60,078 nt of DNA from Bernardetia sp. (GTDB lineage: Bacteria > Bacteroidota > Bacteroidia > Cytophagales > Bernardetiaceae). Below, in pieces: positions 1-7,943 of this stretch. Each line of letters starts with the position of its first letter. Position 1 is the first letter of the stretch. A model generated the notes under the pieces. The model had not been told where the DNA came from. It ran no database searches and saw only the letters and a program-made list of their open reading frames with translations. Both the position numbers and the translations under genes were made by a program. Where the stretch lies: the NCBI GenBank assembly GCA_020630575.1, contig JAHDBD010000028.1, forward strand, positions 1-60,078. Direction: 5' to 3'.

Positions 1-90
1 CCTGATATATATTTAATTTATCTAAAAACCTGTAACACTATTTCAGGACGAGACAATTAATGGGCTTATAGGAATAAGCTAAGTAATTTT

Positions 91-717
91 CTAGTTTTTT
101 GGAGAAACTCTACGGATAGAACGGAAACGTTTAGCATAATGACCACTTCCATCTTTTGAAAGTGTACTATATGCTACTGAATATTTTTTCCCAGAAGTAG
201 CATGAATAAACTTTATAGGCTCATTTGGATTGTTTTCTACTACAATTCCAACATGTCCCGTACGGTCAATGCTTGGGTCTGTTCCTGTAAAACAAATGAT
301 ATCTCCTTCTTTTGCATTTTCTAAAGTAATTGTTTTACCTACATTGTCGTACATTCTTGAAGAAGCAGGAAGAGCAATATCATGATTTTTGAACACATAA
401 TAGACAAATCCTGAACAGTCAAAACCTTTTGGTGACTTGCCTGCATAAACATAAGGAACACCTTCCAAAGCAGTAGCTGTTTCTAAAACAGAAGTTACAA
501 ACTCGTTTCTCTCTGAGTTAGTATCTTCTTTTTCCTTGCTGTTATCTTTCTCTACTCTTTTTTCTGTAATTTTACCTTCTCCAATAGCAGAAGCATCAGA
601 AACTGAAAAAACCTTTCCTTCATTCTTGTTTATGTTCTCATTTTGAGAAAAAGCTGCACAGCCAAAAACTGAAACAAGTAATAAAGACGATAAAATATAA
701 TTGCGAATAGTAGTCAT
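91..717 (-). CDS. NlpC/P60-family cell-wall peptidase lipoprotein
   Basis: Probable peptidoglycan endopeptidase that cuts stem peptides on the outer side of the inner membrane or at the outer membrane. The N-terminus is a lipoprotein signal ending in VFGC, with the lipidated cysteine at residue 20. A charged linker rich in Lys/Glu/Asn follows (about 25-70), then an NlpC/P60 domain (about 75-200). Its triad is visible: Cys101 in FDCSGF, His155 in TGHVGIV and His172 in FIHAT. At 208 residues it is a normal size for a single-domain member. The start is ATG, and the gene stands alone downstream of purK on the same strand with a gap of about 215 bp. The fold and catalytic residues are clear; the exact bond cut is not. 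Confidence 0.9.
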   Translation of the reverse strand: MTTIRNYILSSLLLVSVFGCAAFSQNENINKNEGKVFSVSDASAIGEGKITEKRVEKDNSKEKEDTNSERNEFVTSVLETATALEGVPYVYAGKSPKGFDCSGFVYYVFKNHDIALPASSRMYDNVGKTITLENAKEGDIICFTGTDPSIDRTGHVGIVVENNPNEPIKFIHATSGKKYSVAYSTLSKDGSGHYAKRFRSIRRVSPKN

Positions 718-933
718 AGGAAAATATTTTTAGTGAGTATTCAAAACAAAATTAATAGTAGCAGTAAAATAAGTAAACTTTGTTTTATATAAAATATACT
801 ATAAATAATTCAATTACCTTGCCAAAAACAGCATTTATTAGAATCATTCCAAATAAAATATAACTTTAACACTAAAAAATGTAATTTTAATAAGTTAATT
901 ACTGTTTTCTTGAAAGCTAAAATCAAATTTGGC

Positions 934-2112
934 TTATCTAGTAATTACACGAATACTGCCTTTAACTTTATCAATTTTTTCCTTTAATGATTCAATATCA
1001 TTTCCCAAAATGGTAATATGTCCCATTTTTCGTGCTGGTTTTGTTATTTTTTTTCCATAGATATGAGGATAGACATTTTCCAAATCCAATAATTTATCTA
1101 ATCCTTCATAGAATGGCTCGCCTGTATGCTTTTCTTCTCCTATTAAATTGAGAATTGCTGCTGAGCTTCGAAGCGTTGTCTTTCCTAAAGGAAGATTCAT
1201 AATTGAGCGCAAATGTTGAGCATATTGTGAAGTAGTAGAGGCTTCTATGGTATGATGTCCACTATTATGAGGGCGTGGCGCAACTTCATTAACTAAAATA
1301 GCTCCTTGCTTGTCATTATTTTTTGGAATAAATAATTCAACAGCCAAAAGACCAACCATTCCATCTATACCTTCTTTATTACCTAATTTTTCAATAACTT
1401 CTTTGGCTAAACGAATAGACTCTTCTTTTTGGCTTTCTGTAATATTTGCAGGTGCTAACAGATAATCAAGCAAATTATATTTTTCATTTACAACCATTTC
1501 GACAGCATCAAAAACAGCTATTTCGCCTTTTTCATTTCTTGCCACTATTACTGAAATTTCTTTCTCAATATCGACTTTTTCTTCTAAAAGCGACGGAGCA
1601 TCAAAACCATTTTGCTTTGCATCTTCTAGGTTTTTCAGAATCTGAACACCTTTTCCATCATAGCCATCTTTTCCTAATTTTTGAACAATAGGAAATTTGT
1701 CTTGATTTTTACTTAAATAGCTTATCAATTCTTCTTTATCGTCAATCAAAACAAAATCAGAAGTAGGAATTTGATTATCCTTGTAAAATTGTTTTTGCAA
1801 TCTTTTATCTTGAATCAAACGAATAATAGCTGATTGAGGAAAAACTTTTTTACCTTCTTTTTCCAACTGCTCAAGCGCATCAGCCGAAACTTTTTCAATT
1901 TCTATGGAAATAATATCCATTTTTCTACCAAAATCTAAAACATCTTGGTAGTCTATAATATTTCCTTTATGAAAATTTCTTGAAACAGTCGAACAAGGTG
2001 CATCTGAATCATTTTCTAAAAAATGTAATTCAATGTCTAAATCAATGGCTGGCGAAATCAACATTCTGCCAAGTTGTCCACCTCCTAAAATTCCTACTTT
2101 TTTCTGTTGCAT
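934..2112 (-). CDS. purK: 5-(carboxyamino)imidazole ribonucleotide synthase PurK
   Basis: Cytoplasmic ATP-grasp enzyme of purine synthesis that carboxylates AIR to N5-CAIR using ATP and bicarbonate. The N-terminus has the typical nucleotide-binding start KVGILGGGQLGRML. The ATP-grasp core includes QKLGKDGYDGKGV and LLEEKVDIEKEISVI, and the metal-binding region reads VNEVAPRPHNSGHHTIEA, a PurK hallmark. The length of 392 residues is normal. The start is ATG at 2112. The gene is divergent from the STAS-like gene at 2322, and the 209 bp between them contain a 13-bp direct repeat (2164-2176 and 2207-2219). No purE lies next to it. Confidence 0.96.
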   Translation of the reverse strand: MQQKKVGILGGGQLGRMLISPAIDLDIELHFLENDSDAPCSTVSRNFHKGNIIDYQDVLDFGRKMDIISIEIEKVSADALEQLEKEGKKVFPQSAIIRLIQDKRLQKQFYKDNQIPTSDFVLIDDKEELISYLSKNQDKFPIVQKLGKDGYDGKGVQILKNLEDAKQNGFDAPSLLEEKVDIEKEISVIVARNEKGEIAVFDAVEMVVNEKYNLLDYLLAPANITESQKEESIRLAKEVIEKLGNKEGIDGMVGLLAVELFIPKNNDKQGAILVNEVAPRPHNSGHHTIEASTTSQYAQHLRSIMNLPLGKTTLRSSAAILNLIGEEKHTGEPFYEGLDKLLDLENVYPHIYGKKITKPARKMGHITILGNDIESLKEKIDKVKGSIRVITR

Positions 2113-2321
2113 AACTAATTTAATTATAAGACATTTTTTTAAAAACTCTACATTATTTCTACATAATTTTACAGTTTAACATCATTTTAAATTGAGTAGA
2201 GTTGCGTAATTTTACAGTTCAAAACTACTGATTATTTAATAGAAAAAATAGTCCTTATAAAAATGATAAAGAACAAGAAAATAGCCATTTAAAAATAACT
2301 AGTTTAAAATCAATTACCACT

Positions 2322-2735
2322 ATGGAAAATTCAATCATTTATACAGATTCTCACGTAGAAATTCATTTTGATAATGAAAAAAAATATTTACGTTGCCATT
2401 GGCGTGGAACTGTTCTGACAGAAGAAGCTCTATCTGCTTACAAAACAGGTTTAAAGTTTATGCGAAAAAATCAAGTTTTGATGTGGGTAGATGATTTTAC
2501 AAAAATAAATCTTCCTCCTGAAGAAACGCTCATGTATATTGAACACATGTGGTATCCTGATGCAGAAGAATATGGAATGCAAAAACACGCCTTTTTAGTA
2601 GAAAAAATGGGTTTTGAAGCCAGTGTATTTGAAGATGCTGTTGTGATGGCAAACAGAAAAACAAAAATTAAAGTAAAATTCTTTACAGAAATACAAGAGG
2701 TTGAAAATTGGTTAGCTACTACACAAATAGATTAA
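2322..2735 (+). CDS. STAS/SpoIIAA-like small cytoplasmic protein
   Basis: A 137-residue soluble protein with no signal or membrane segment. It alternates short beta strands and helices as in SpoIIAA/STAS-type domains: a beta start (about 8-32) ending in CHWRG, a helix (TEEALSAYKTGLKFM), a strand (VLMWVDD), a helix, another strand (HAFLVEK), a helix, and a C-terminal strand-helix ending ENWLAT. The same layout recurs in the protein at 14656-15207, including a WRG followed by TDE/TEE, so the two look like distant paralogues. It could be a partner or anti-sigma-antagonist-type domain in a phosphatase pathway, but I see no classical SpoIIAA phospho-serine motif. The function is unknown and the family call is structural inference. 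Confidence 0.7.
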   Translation: MENSIIYTDSHVEIHFDNEKKYLRCHWRGTVLTEEALSAYKTGLKFMRKNQVLMWVDDFTKINLPPEETLMYIEHMWYPDAEEYGMQKHAFLVEKMGFEASVFEDAVVMANRKTKIKVKFFTEIQEVENWLATTQID

Positions 2736-2875
2736 GAAATTCCAAACAAAAAAAGGATTCAGAAAGTTAGATTTTAGAGTTTTGTTTGATTTTTGATAGT
2801 AAAAGATTAAACAATACAATATAACATCTGCATAAAGATAAAAATTAACCACTATTTATTTTGAATACTGTACGT

Positions 2876-3406
2876 ATGAGCGACAAAGAAAAGTCAGAAA
2901 ACAAAAAAGAAAATATTTTTTTTGATGAGAAACAAAAACAACAATTCGAAAACTTTGTCAATCCAATTGATGCCGATAAAATAGCGACCAACCCCGGACT
3001 TTTACCTTATGCACATACAGTTGGAGGTGCTATCATTGTTCCAACCGAAAAAGGAATTATGAAAAGTAAGGCACTTGCTGCCATGGAACAACAAACGGAA
3101 ATGCAACTTGACCAAATTAGAGAACAAATCAATCTTTTAGCACAACAGGCAAAAGAAATTCAGTCAAGAACGCATATTTCATTAGAAATTTATAATGCTG
3201 ATATGGGTTTTGAGCCACTTGTAAATCATACCTATTTCCTTTATGAACGCTCTAAAACAGGTGAAAAAGTTCTTTCTATGATTGCTCCAGACCAATGGGG
3301 AAGAAGCTCAAAACTTACTTTTATGGCAGAAGTTTTATTATTAGCAGACCGAACTTGGAAAGTAATCAGAGAGAATACAGAAGATGAAAATAATATTGAC
3401 ATTTAG
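2876..3406 (+). CDS. DUF2452-family protein
   Basis: Conserved cytoplasmic protein of unknown function, recognisable as DUF2452 from ATNPGLLPYAHTVGGA near the N-terminus, the helical stretch MEQQTEMQLDQIREQI, and the C-terminal YFLYERSKTGEKVLSMI and APDQWG. I chose the ATG at 2876 (MSDKEKSENK, 176 residues) over an upstream in-frame TTG at 2861, since it gives a normal polar N-terminus. A lysine/glutamate-rich lead of about 20 residues precedes the domain. It follows the STAS-like gene on the same strand after about 140 bp. No catalytic residues are obvious. Confidence 0.85.
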   Translation: MSDKEKSENKKENIFFDEKQKQQFENFVNPIDADKIATNPGLLPYAHTVGGAIIVPTEKGIMKSKALAAMEQQTEMQLDQIREQINLLAQQAKEIQSRTHISLEIYNADMGFEPLVNHTYFLYERSKTGEKVLSMIAPDQWGRSSKLTFMAEVLLLADRTWKVIRENTEDENNIDI

Positions 3407-3436
3407 GGCAGTTAAAAACAATCTTCTACTTATTAA

Positions 3437-3469
3437 TTTTGCAAAGACAAATAAAAAGTTCTACCTTTG
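3437..3469 (+). promoter_or_regulatory. rplS promoter (TTTTG-N20-TACCTTTG)
   Basis: A near-perfect Bacteroidota-type promoter: -33 element TTTTG at 3437-3441, a 20-nt spacer, and -7 element TACCTTTG at 3462-3469, which fits TAnnTTTG. It places the transcription start near 3476 and implies a leader of about 280 nt before the rplS ATG at 3756. Seen directly by motif; use of the promoter is inferred. Confidence 0.65.
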
Positions 3470-3524
3470 TGGTTCGTTTTGAAGCGCACAGCCTCCAACA
3501 TTTTCCCTTATCTTATTTTATTTG

Positions 3525-3628
3525 TTATTGTTGGTGTCTCCACTAATAAAAATAAAATTTGCTAATAAAATTTAGCTTTGGACTGTCTTTAATAAAACCT
3601 GTTACTGGTGTCTCACCAACAACAAATA
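3525..3628. repeat. degenerate GTTGGTGT hairpin repeats in the rplS leader
   Basis: Two related pieces. The first has TTGTTGGTGTCTCCAC (about 3527-3542). The second, at about 3603-3626, is a hairpin in which TGTTACTGGTG and CACCAACAACA pair around TCT. They match the ACACCAACAACGG family seen at 28541, 33247 and 38894. The whole stretch lies inside the untranslated region between the rplS promoter and its start codon, so it could equally be a ribosomal-protein leader structure. Confidence 0.5.
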
Positions 3629-3755
3629 ATTTTATTAAATGATTATTAATATCATTCAAGACTAAAATTATTTTTAACCCAAGTTGTGAAATATACTTTG
3701 AGGAATCTAATTGTCTATCAAACTCTTTATTTCAAACTTACCCAATTTGTTTCTA

Positions 3756-4136
3756 ATGAGAAATCAATTTATTCAGATGGTAGAAGCTTCTAATGCAGAA
3801 GCTCGCAAAAAATTTCCTCAATTTCGTGCTGGTGATACAGTGAACGTAAGAGTTCGTATCAAAGAAGGTGATAAAGAGCGTATTCAGCAATACCAAGGTG
3901 TAGTTATCCAACGTAAAAACCCTAACACAAACGGAGAATCTTTTACAGTACGTAAAGTTTCTAACGGTGTTGGTGTTGAGCGTATCTTCCCACTTCTTTC
4001 TCCAAATGTAGAAGGAGTTGATATGGTTCGTCGTGGTAAAGTACGTAGAGCAAGAATTTATTACTTACGTGGTCGTATGGGTAAAGCTGCTCGTATCAAA
4101 GAGCGTCGTGGTAATTATACTGCTTCACAGGCTTAA
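3756..4136 (+). CDS. rplS: 50S ribosomal protein L19
   Basis: Structural protein of the large ribosomal subunit at the interface with the 30S subunit. The core is unmistakable: [42 protein letters not shown] and the basic C-terminus [15 protein letters not shown]. An open frame runs back to a TTG at 3711, but family N-termini match the ATG at 3756 ([10 protein letters not shown]), giving 126 residues, which I adopted. It has its own promoter at 3437-3469, a long leader and a terminator at 4178-4216, so it looks monocistronic. Confidence 0.96.
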   Translation: MRNQFIQMVEASNAEARKKFPQFRAGDTVNVRVRIKEGDKERIQQYQGVVIQRKNPNTNGESFTVRKVSNGVGVERIFPLLSPNVEGVDMVRRGKVRRARIYYLRGRMGKAARIKERRGNYTASQA

Positions 4137-4177
4137 TTTACATTTTGTAAAATTAGCTTATAGAAAAATCATTTTAA

Positions 4178-4216
4178 GAAACCAACTCTATTTTTTTAGT
4201 GTTGGTTTTCTTTTTT
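4178..4216 (+). terminator. rho-independent terminator of rplS
   Basis: The stem AAACCAAC (4179-4186) pairs with GTTGGTTT (4201-4208) across a 14-nt loop and is followed by a T-rich run to 4216. It lies 40 bp after the rplS stop codon and before lpxH. Confidence 0.75.
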
Positions 4217-4260
4217 ATTTAACTGGTTGAACCAGTTATAAAAAACTACTTTTGTGATTT

Positions 4261-5142
4261 ATGCAAAACATAAACCTTTCCCCATCAAAAAAAATTTATA
4301 TTGCTTCTGATTTTCACTTAGGATATTCTAAAGATAAGCTTGGTTTGGATTCTTTAGAAAGAGAAAAAAAAATACTTCGTTGGTTAGAAATGGCTCGTAA
4401 GGATGCCGAACTTATTATTTTATTGGGAGATATTTTTGATTTTTGGTATGAATATAAAAAAACCGTTCCTAAAGGTTTTGTACGCTTACAGGGTAAAATA
4501 GCAGAAATTACGGATAGTGGAATTGATGTTGTTTTCTTTACAGGAAACCACGATTTATGGATGTTTGGATACTTTGAGAAAGAACTGGGAGTAAAAGTTT
4601 ATCATGAGCCTCAACAAGTAGTTTGGAACAATGAAAAAATAACTTTAGGACATGGAGATGGATTAGGAAATGGAGATTATTCATACAAGTTTATGAAAAA
4701 AGCATTATTTAAAAATCCTATATGTCGCTTCTTTTTCGAATGGTTGCACCCAAATATCGGAATTGGTTTAGCTCACTTTTGGTCAAATAGCCGTAAACCT
4801 TCTAAAAAACCAACTAATAAAAAACCTAAAGAAATAGACACCTATAAAGGCAAAGAAAAAGAATGGATTTGGAATTATTGTAATGAAATTCATCAAAAAA
4901 ATCCACAAGATTATTATGTTTTTGGACATCGTCATTTGCCTCTTATGATTGAAATGGACAAAAAAACAATAGCTTCTATCACCGATTCACAAACTGAACC
5001 TAATGATAAAAGCTATTATTTTAATACAGGCGAATGGATGAACCATTTCACCTATCTAGTTTTCGAAGTTGAAAATACCAGCCATGTTGCGACTTTTAAG
5101 CGTTGCTGCTTTGAAGCAGATACAAAATGGATTATTGATTAA
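4261..5142 (+). CDS. lpxH: LpxH-type UDP-2,3-diacylglucosamine diphosphatase
   Basis: Metallophosphoesterase of lipid A synthesis that splits UDP-2,3-diacylglucosamine to lipid X and UMP at the inner membrane. All metal-binding blocks are visible: ASDFHLG near the N-terminus, LLGDIFDFW, FTGNHDLWM, LGHGDGLG and the C-terminal FGHRHLP. At 293 residues it is longer than the proteobacterial enzyme; a Lys/Pro-rich linker around residues 178-192 and an extended C-terminus account for part of this. The start is ATG at 4261, directly behind the rplS terminator. The phosphoesterase family is certain; assignment to LpxH rather than another paralogue rests on overall resemblance. Confidence 0.87.
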   Translation: MQNINLSPSKKIYIASDFHLGYSKDKLGLDSLEREKKILRWLEMARKDAELIILLGDIFDFWYEYKKTVPKGFVRLQGKIAEITDSGIDVVFFTGNHDLWMFGYFEKELGVKVYHEPQQVVWNNEKITLGHGDGLGNGDYSYKFMKKALFKNPICRFFFEWLHPNIGIGLAHFWSNSRKPSKKPTNKKPKEIDTYKGKEKEWIWNYCNEIHQKNPQDYYVFGHRHLPLMIEMDKKTIASITDSQTEPNDKSYYFNTGEWMNHFTYLVFEVENTSHVATFKRCCFEADTKWIID

Positions 5143-5295
5143 ATCAGCTTTCAAGTGATTTTCGTCTTCGATAAAACTTAATTTATCTTTTCAATTAATG
5201 GATTTTAGTAATTTTGAATAGAAAATAAGTTACTAAGTAGTTAGCCGTTCAGTTATTTTTTTATCTATCTTAAAATCATAAATCTACATTAAGAA

Positions 5296-6159
5296 TTATC
5301 CATTTGTATTTTCTGTTGTTACGCTTGCCGTACTCGGTACGTTTACTGCGTTATGCTGTATATTTTCAGCAAAAAAAGTTGTTGCTTTGTCTAAATTAAG
5401 CCATTTACTTGTATTCAAATATTTTTTGTCTTTGAAATAAATAAATAGACAAGAACCACTTTTGACATAATCTATAATTTCTTGTGCCTTATGCATTTCT
5501 ACAGCAGGACAACCAAAACTTCTTCCTAATCTTCCATTACGATTCATAGTTCTTGGGTTTACATAATTTGCTCCGTGCATAACTACAGCACGATTTCTCG
5601 CTTGGCAGTTATAGCCTTTATCCATTCCATTGATAAGCATCGAAATGCCATTTTTGCCAATGTAAGGTGAGTCAGTTACATAAAATCCCATGCTACTTTG
5701 ATTAGAATGCAGTTTATTGGAAAATGACGTAACCATATCATGTCCAGAATTTTTGCCATGAGCTACTAATTCTCTACGGACTAATTTTTGGTTTTCCATA
5801 TCAATAATCCACATACGCTCAAAACGAGAAGATTTTGTAAAATCTAAGATTGTCAATATTTCTTTTTTGAGTTCTCCTTTAGCTTGAAGGTTAAGATAAC
5901 CCACATACGCTGTTTTGAAAGCAGGATAATCTAATTCTGCCTTTTTCAATTTCAACTTCTGATACATACCTTTGATATGATTTTCAAAAGCGATAGAAGT
6001 ATTCTCAATAGTTTTAGGTTCTTTTGACGGAAAAGCATCTACTTTTGATGCACTTTCTAGCGAACTGTTCGTAGCCGAAGCAGTTGCAAAAAATTTAGAA
6101 AATCCGAAAAAGAGAAGTACGAGTACGGCGATACTGCCGCTCAATACGATTCTTTGCAT
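5296..6159 (-). CDS. Murein L,D-transpeptidase catalytic-domain protein (YkuD_2 type)
   Basis: Periplasmic enzyme expected to make or exchange 3-3 peptidoglycan cross-links or act on stem tetrapeptides. The N-terminus carries a hydrophobic signal or anchor (about 4-22) followed by a Ser/Lys linker. The catalytic domain spans about 120-270 and shows VVMHGANYV with the conserved His, and GRSFGCPAV with the nucleophilic Cys, a motif characteristic of this family. The length of 287 residues is usual. The gene stands alone, with a 700-bp non-coding stretch upstream and convergent to lpxH. The exact substrate is not visible. Confidence 0.88.
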   Translation of the reverse strand: MQRIVLSGSIAVLVLLFFGFSKFFATASATNSSLESASKVDAFPSKEPKTIENTSIAFENHIKGMYQKLKLKKAELDYPAFKTAYVGYLNLQAKGELKKEILTILDFTKSSRFERMWIIDMENQKLVRRELVAHGKNSGHDMVTSFSNKLHSNQSSMGFYVTDSPYIGKNGISMLINGMDKGYNCQARNRAVVMHGANYVNPRTMNRNGRLGRSFGCPAVEMHKAQEIIDYVKSGSCLFIYFKDKKYLNTSKWLNLDKATTFFAENIQHNAVNVPSTASVTTENTNG

Positions 6160-6885
6160 TCAGGATTTCTGTTTAAGTTAATGAATGATTATTTTATTAG
6201 CTTTTATGATTTTTATGTTACTCAAAAGAGAAATCTACAAATTACATAAAAACTAAAGTTTTACATTACGTAAGGATATTTTTTCAGTTGAATTTACGAA
6301 TATCAAACTTTCTCAAATTTAATAAAACTAATTCATAAATTCTGATTCTTTTAATAGGATAGTTATCGTTGTAATTTTCTACAAGTAAAATACTTATTTG
6401 TTAATTACAATAAAAGAATCTAAAGTCTTAGATATAAAGGCATGTTGATAGAAATGCTACTTATTTGTTTAATTTCAGAAATAAGCGTTGAAATCCCTTT
6501 TCACAATTGGCTTTATACTATAAGCTAATTTTATGATTTTATTAGAAATCTAAAATTTTAACTTCATAATTCTAAAAATTGACACAAAATTATATAAAAC
6601 ACAATTGCAATTAGCCTCTACGAATTTGAAAAAACATCAAAAAACGGTTTCTTCCAAAACATTTCATTTTCCTAGACTGAATAAATCAATTTACAAAAAT
6701 GAATTTGTAAAGTAACTCTCTTTTGAGTAACGTTACATATATATAACAGTATTATACCAAGAATTGTTTTAATTAATTTAAATTTTTTGTATTGTTTACA
6801 AATAGTTTTACTTTTAAGTAATACTATTATATATACAAAAGACCCTCAATAAAGCAAGCATTAATTATCAAAATAGTTTTGTCTT
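6160..6885. other. 726-bp gene-free AT-rich region with a distant inverted repeat
   Basis: No open frame longer than a few dozen codons is plausible on either strand. The only clear structure is a perfect 14-bp inverted pair, TTACTCAAAAGAGA at 6218-6231 and its reverse complement at 6717-6730, bounding about 513 bp. The stretch downstream of each arm is weakly alike as well (an ACAAATT). The right part may hold the promoter of the L,D-transpeptidase gene, but I see no convincing -7 box. Confidence 0.5.
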
Positions 6886-7776
6886 TTAAGCTATTTGAAG
6901 TTTCTGTATTTTTTTCATTTCTTGCTCAAATCTATTACTTAATTCTTTTGAAGCATTTAACAGAGGAAGTCTTACATCAGGCTTTATAATTCCCATCAAA
7001 GATAAAATTTCCTTGATTCCAACAGGATTACTTTCTACAAATAAATGTTCGAAAAGAGGAAAAAGTTGATGTAAATATTCATTTGCCTTTTCAAAATCAC
7101 CTTTAAGAGCAGCACGAGTAAGGCTTCCAAACTCTTTTGGATAAGCATTCGGAATTACACCAATTACACCATCTGCTCCAAGAGAAATTAAAGGCAGTGT
7201 AAGTGCATCATCTCCCGAAAACACCATGAAATCTTTTGGCTTATTTCTCAAAATTTCAATACACTGTGCCATGTCTCCAGAAGCCTCTTTTGTGCCAATA
7301 ATATTAGGGTGTTGAGCAAGTCTTAAAGTAGTTTTGGCTTCAATATTTGATGCTGTTCGGCTTGGCACATTGTACAAAATAATTGGCTTCGGACTTGCAT
7401 CAGCCATTTCCATATAATGTCTATAAATTCCTTCTTGAGTTGGTTTGTTGTATGAAGGGGAAGCCGAAAGAATTGCAGCAACACCTTCTAAATTAGATTT
7501 GCCAATCAGCTCTATAAGTTGTCTCGTATCATTCCAAGCCAATCCGTAGACTAAAGGCAACTTGTTTGGGTTATTTTCAGCTATAAAATCAAATATTTCT
7601 CGTTTTTCTTGGCGTGTGGTAGTAGCAGCTTCGCCAGTTGTTCCATGAACAACCCAAAACTCTACATGATTTTGTGTATGTACAAGTAGTTTTTTGAGTG
7701 CATCAAAATCTACATTTTTATTTTCATCAAAAGGAGTAACAAGGGCAATTCCTGTTCCTCTAAATAAATTATTCAT
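6886..7776 (-). CDS. dapA: 4-hydroxy-tetrahydrodipicolinate synthase
   Basis: Cytoplasmic aldolase that condenses pyruvate with aspartate semialdehyde, the first committed step to diaminopimelate and lysine. The TIM-barrel landmarks are present: GTGIALVTPF at the start, VHGTTGEAAT, ILYNVPSRT with the catalytic Tyr, IIGTKEASG with the Schiff-base Lys, and FSGDDALTLP. The frame is open back to 7848, but those extra 24 residues are cysteine/phenylalanine-rich and unlike the family, so I place the start at the ATG at 7776 (MNNLFRGTG, 296 residues). A palindromic repeat (7830-7862) lies just upstream. Confidence 0.95.
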   Translation of the reverse strand: MNNLFRGTGIALVTPFDENKNVDFDALKKLLVHTQNHVEFWVVHGTTGEAATTTRQEKREIFDFIAENNPNKLPLVYGLAWNDTRQLIELIGKSNLEGVAAILSASPSYNKPTQEGIYRHYMEMADASPKPIILYNVPSRTASNIEAKTTLRLAQHPNIIGTKEASGDMAQCIEILRNKPKDFMVFSGDDALTLPLISLGADGVIGVIPNAYPKEFGSLTRAALKGDFEKANEYLHQLFPLFEHLFVESNPVGIKEILSLMGIIKPDVRLPLLNASKELSNRFEQEMKKIQKLQIA

Positions 7777-7829
7777 AGCTTTTTGTATATAAAAGTTGTC
7801 AATAATAAACTGACAACAACTTAGTTTCG

Positions 7830-7862
7830 AAACCCTAAAGGTTTTCAAAACCCTTAGGGTTT
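7830..7862. repeat. ACCCTAAGGGTTTT palindrome, copy 1
   Basis: A 33-bp near-perfect palindrome, AAACCCTAAAGGTTTT against AAAACCCTTAGGGTTT. The same sequence occurs at 41009-41042 and 42183-42216. Here it lies in the gap between dapA and the HTTM gene. On the plus strand it is followed by A-rich, not T-rich, sequence, so it is not a standard terminator on that strand. Confidence 0.8.
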
Positions 7863-7943
7863 AAAAATATATTCACTAATGTTTACAAAGTTAAATGATA
7901 ATAGTGATTTTAAAAATAGGCTTTCTCTCAAAAAAAGTAAAAT

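Noticed and set aside
61..85. Small hairpin GCTTAT/ATAAGC just after the NlpC/P60 gene
   Set aside because: The stem is only 6 bp and there is no T run on the gene strand, so I do not call a terminator.
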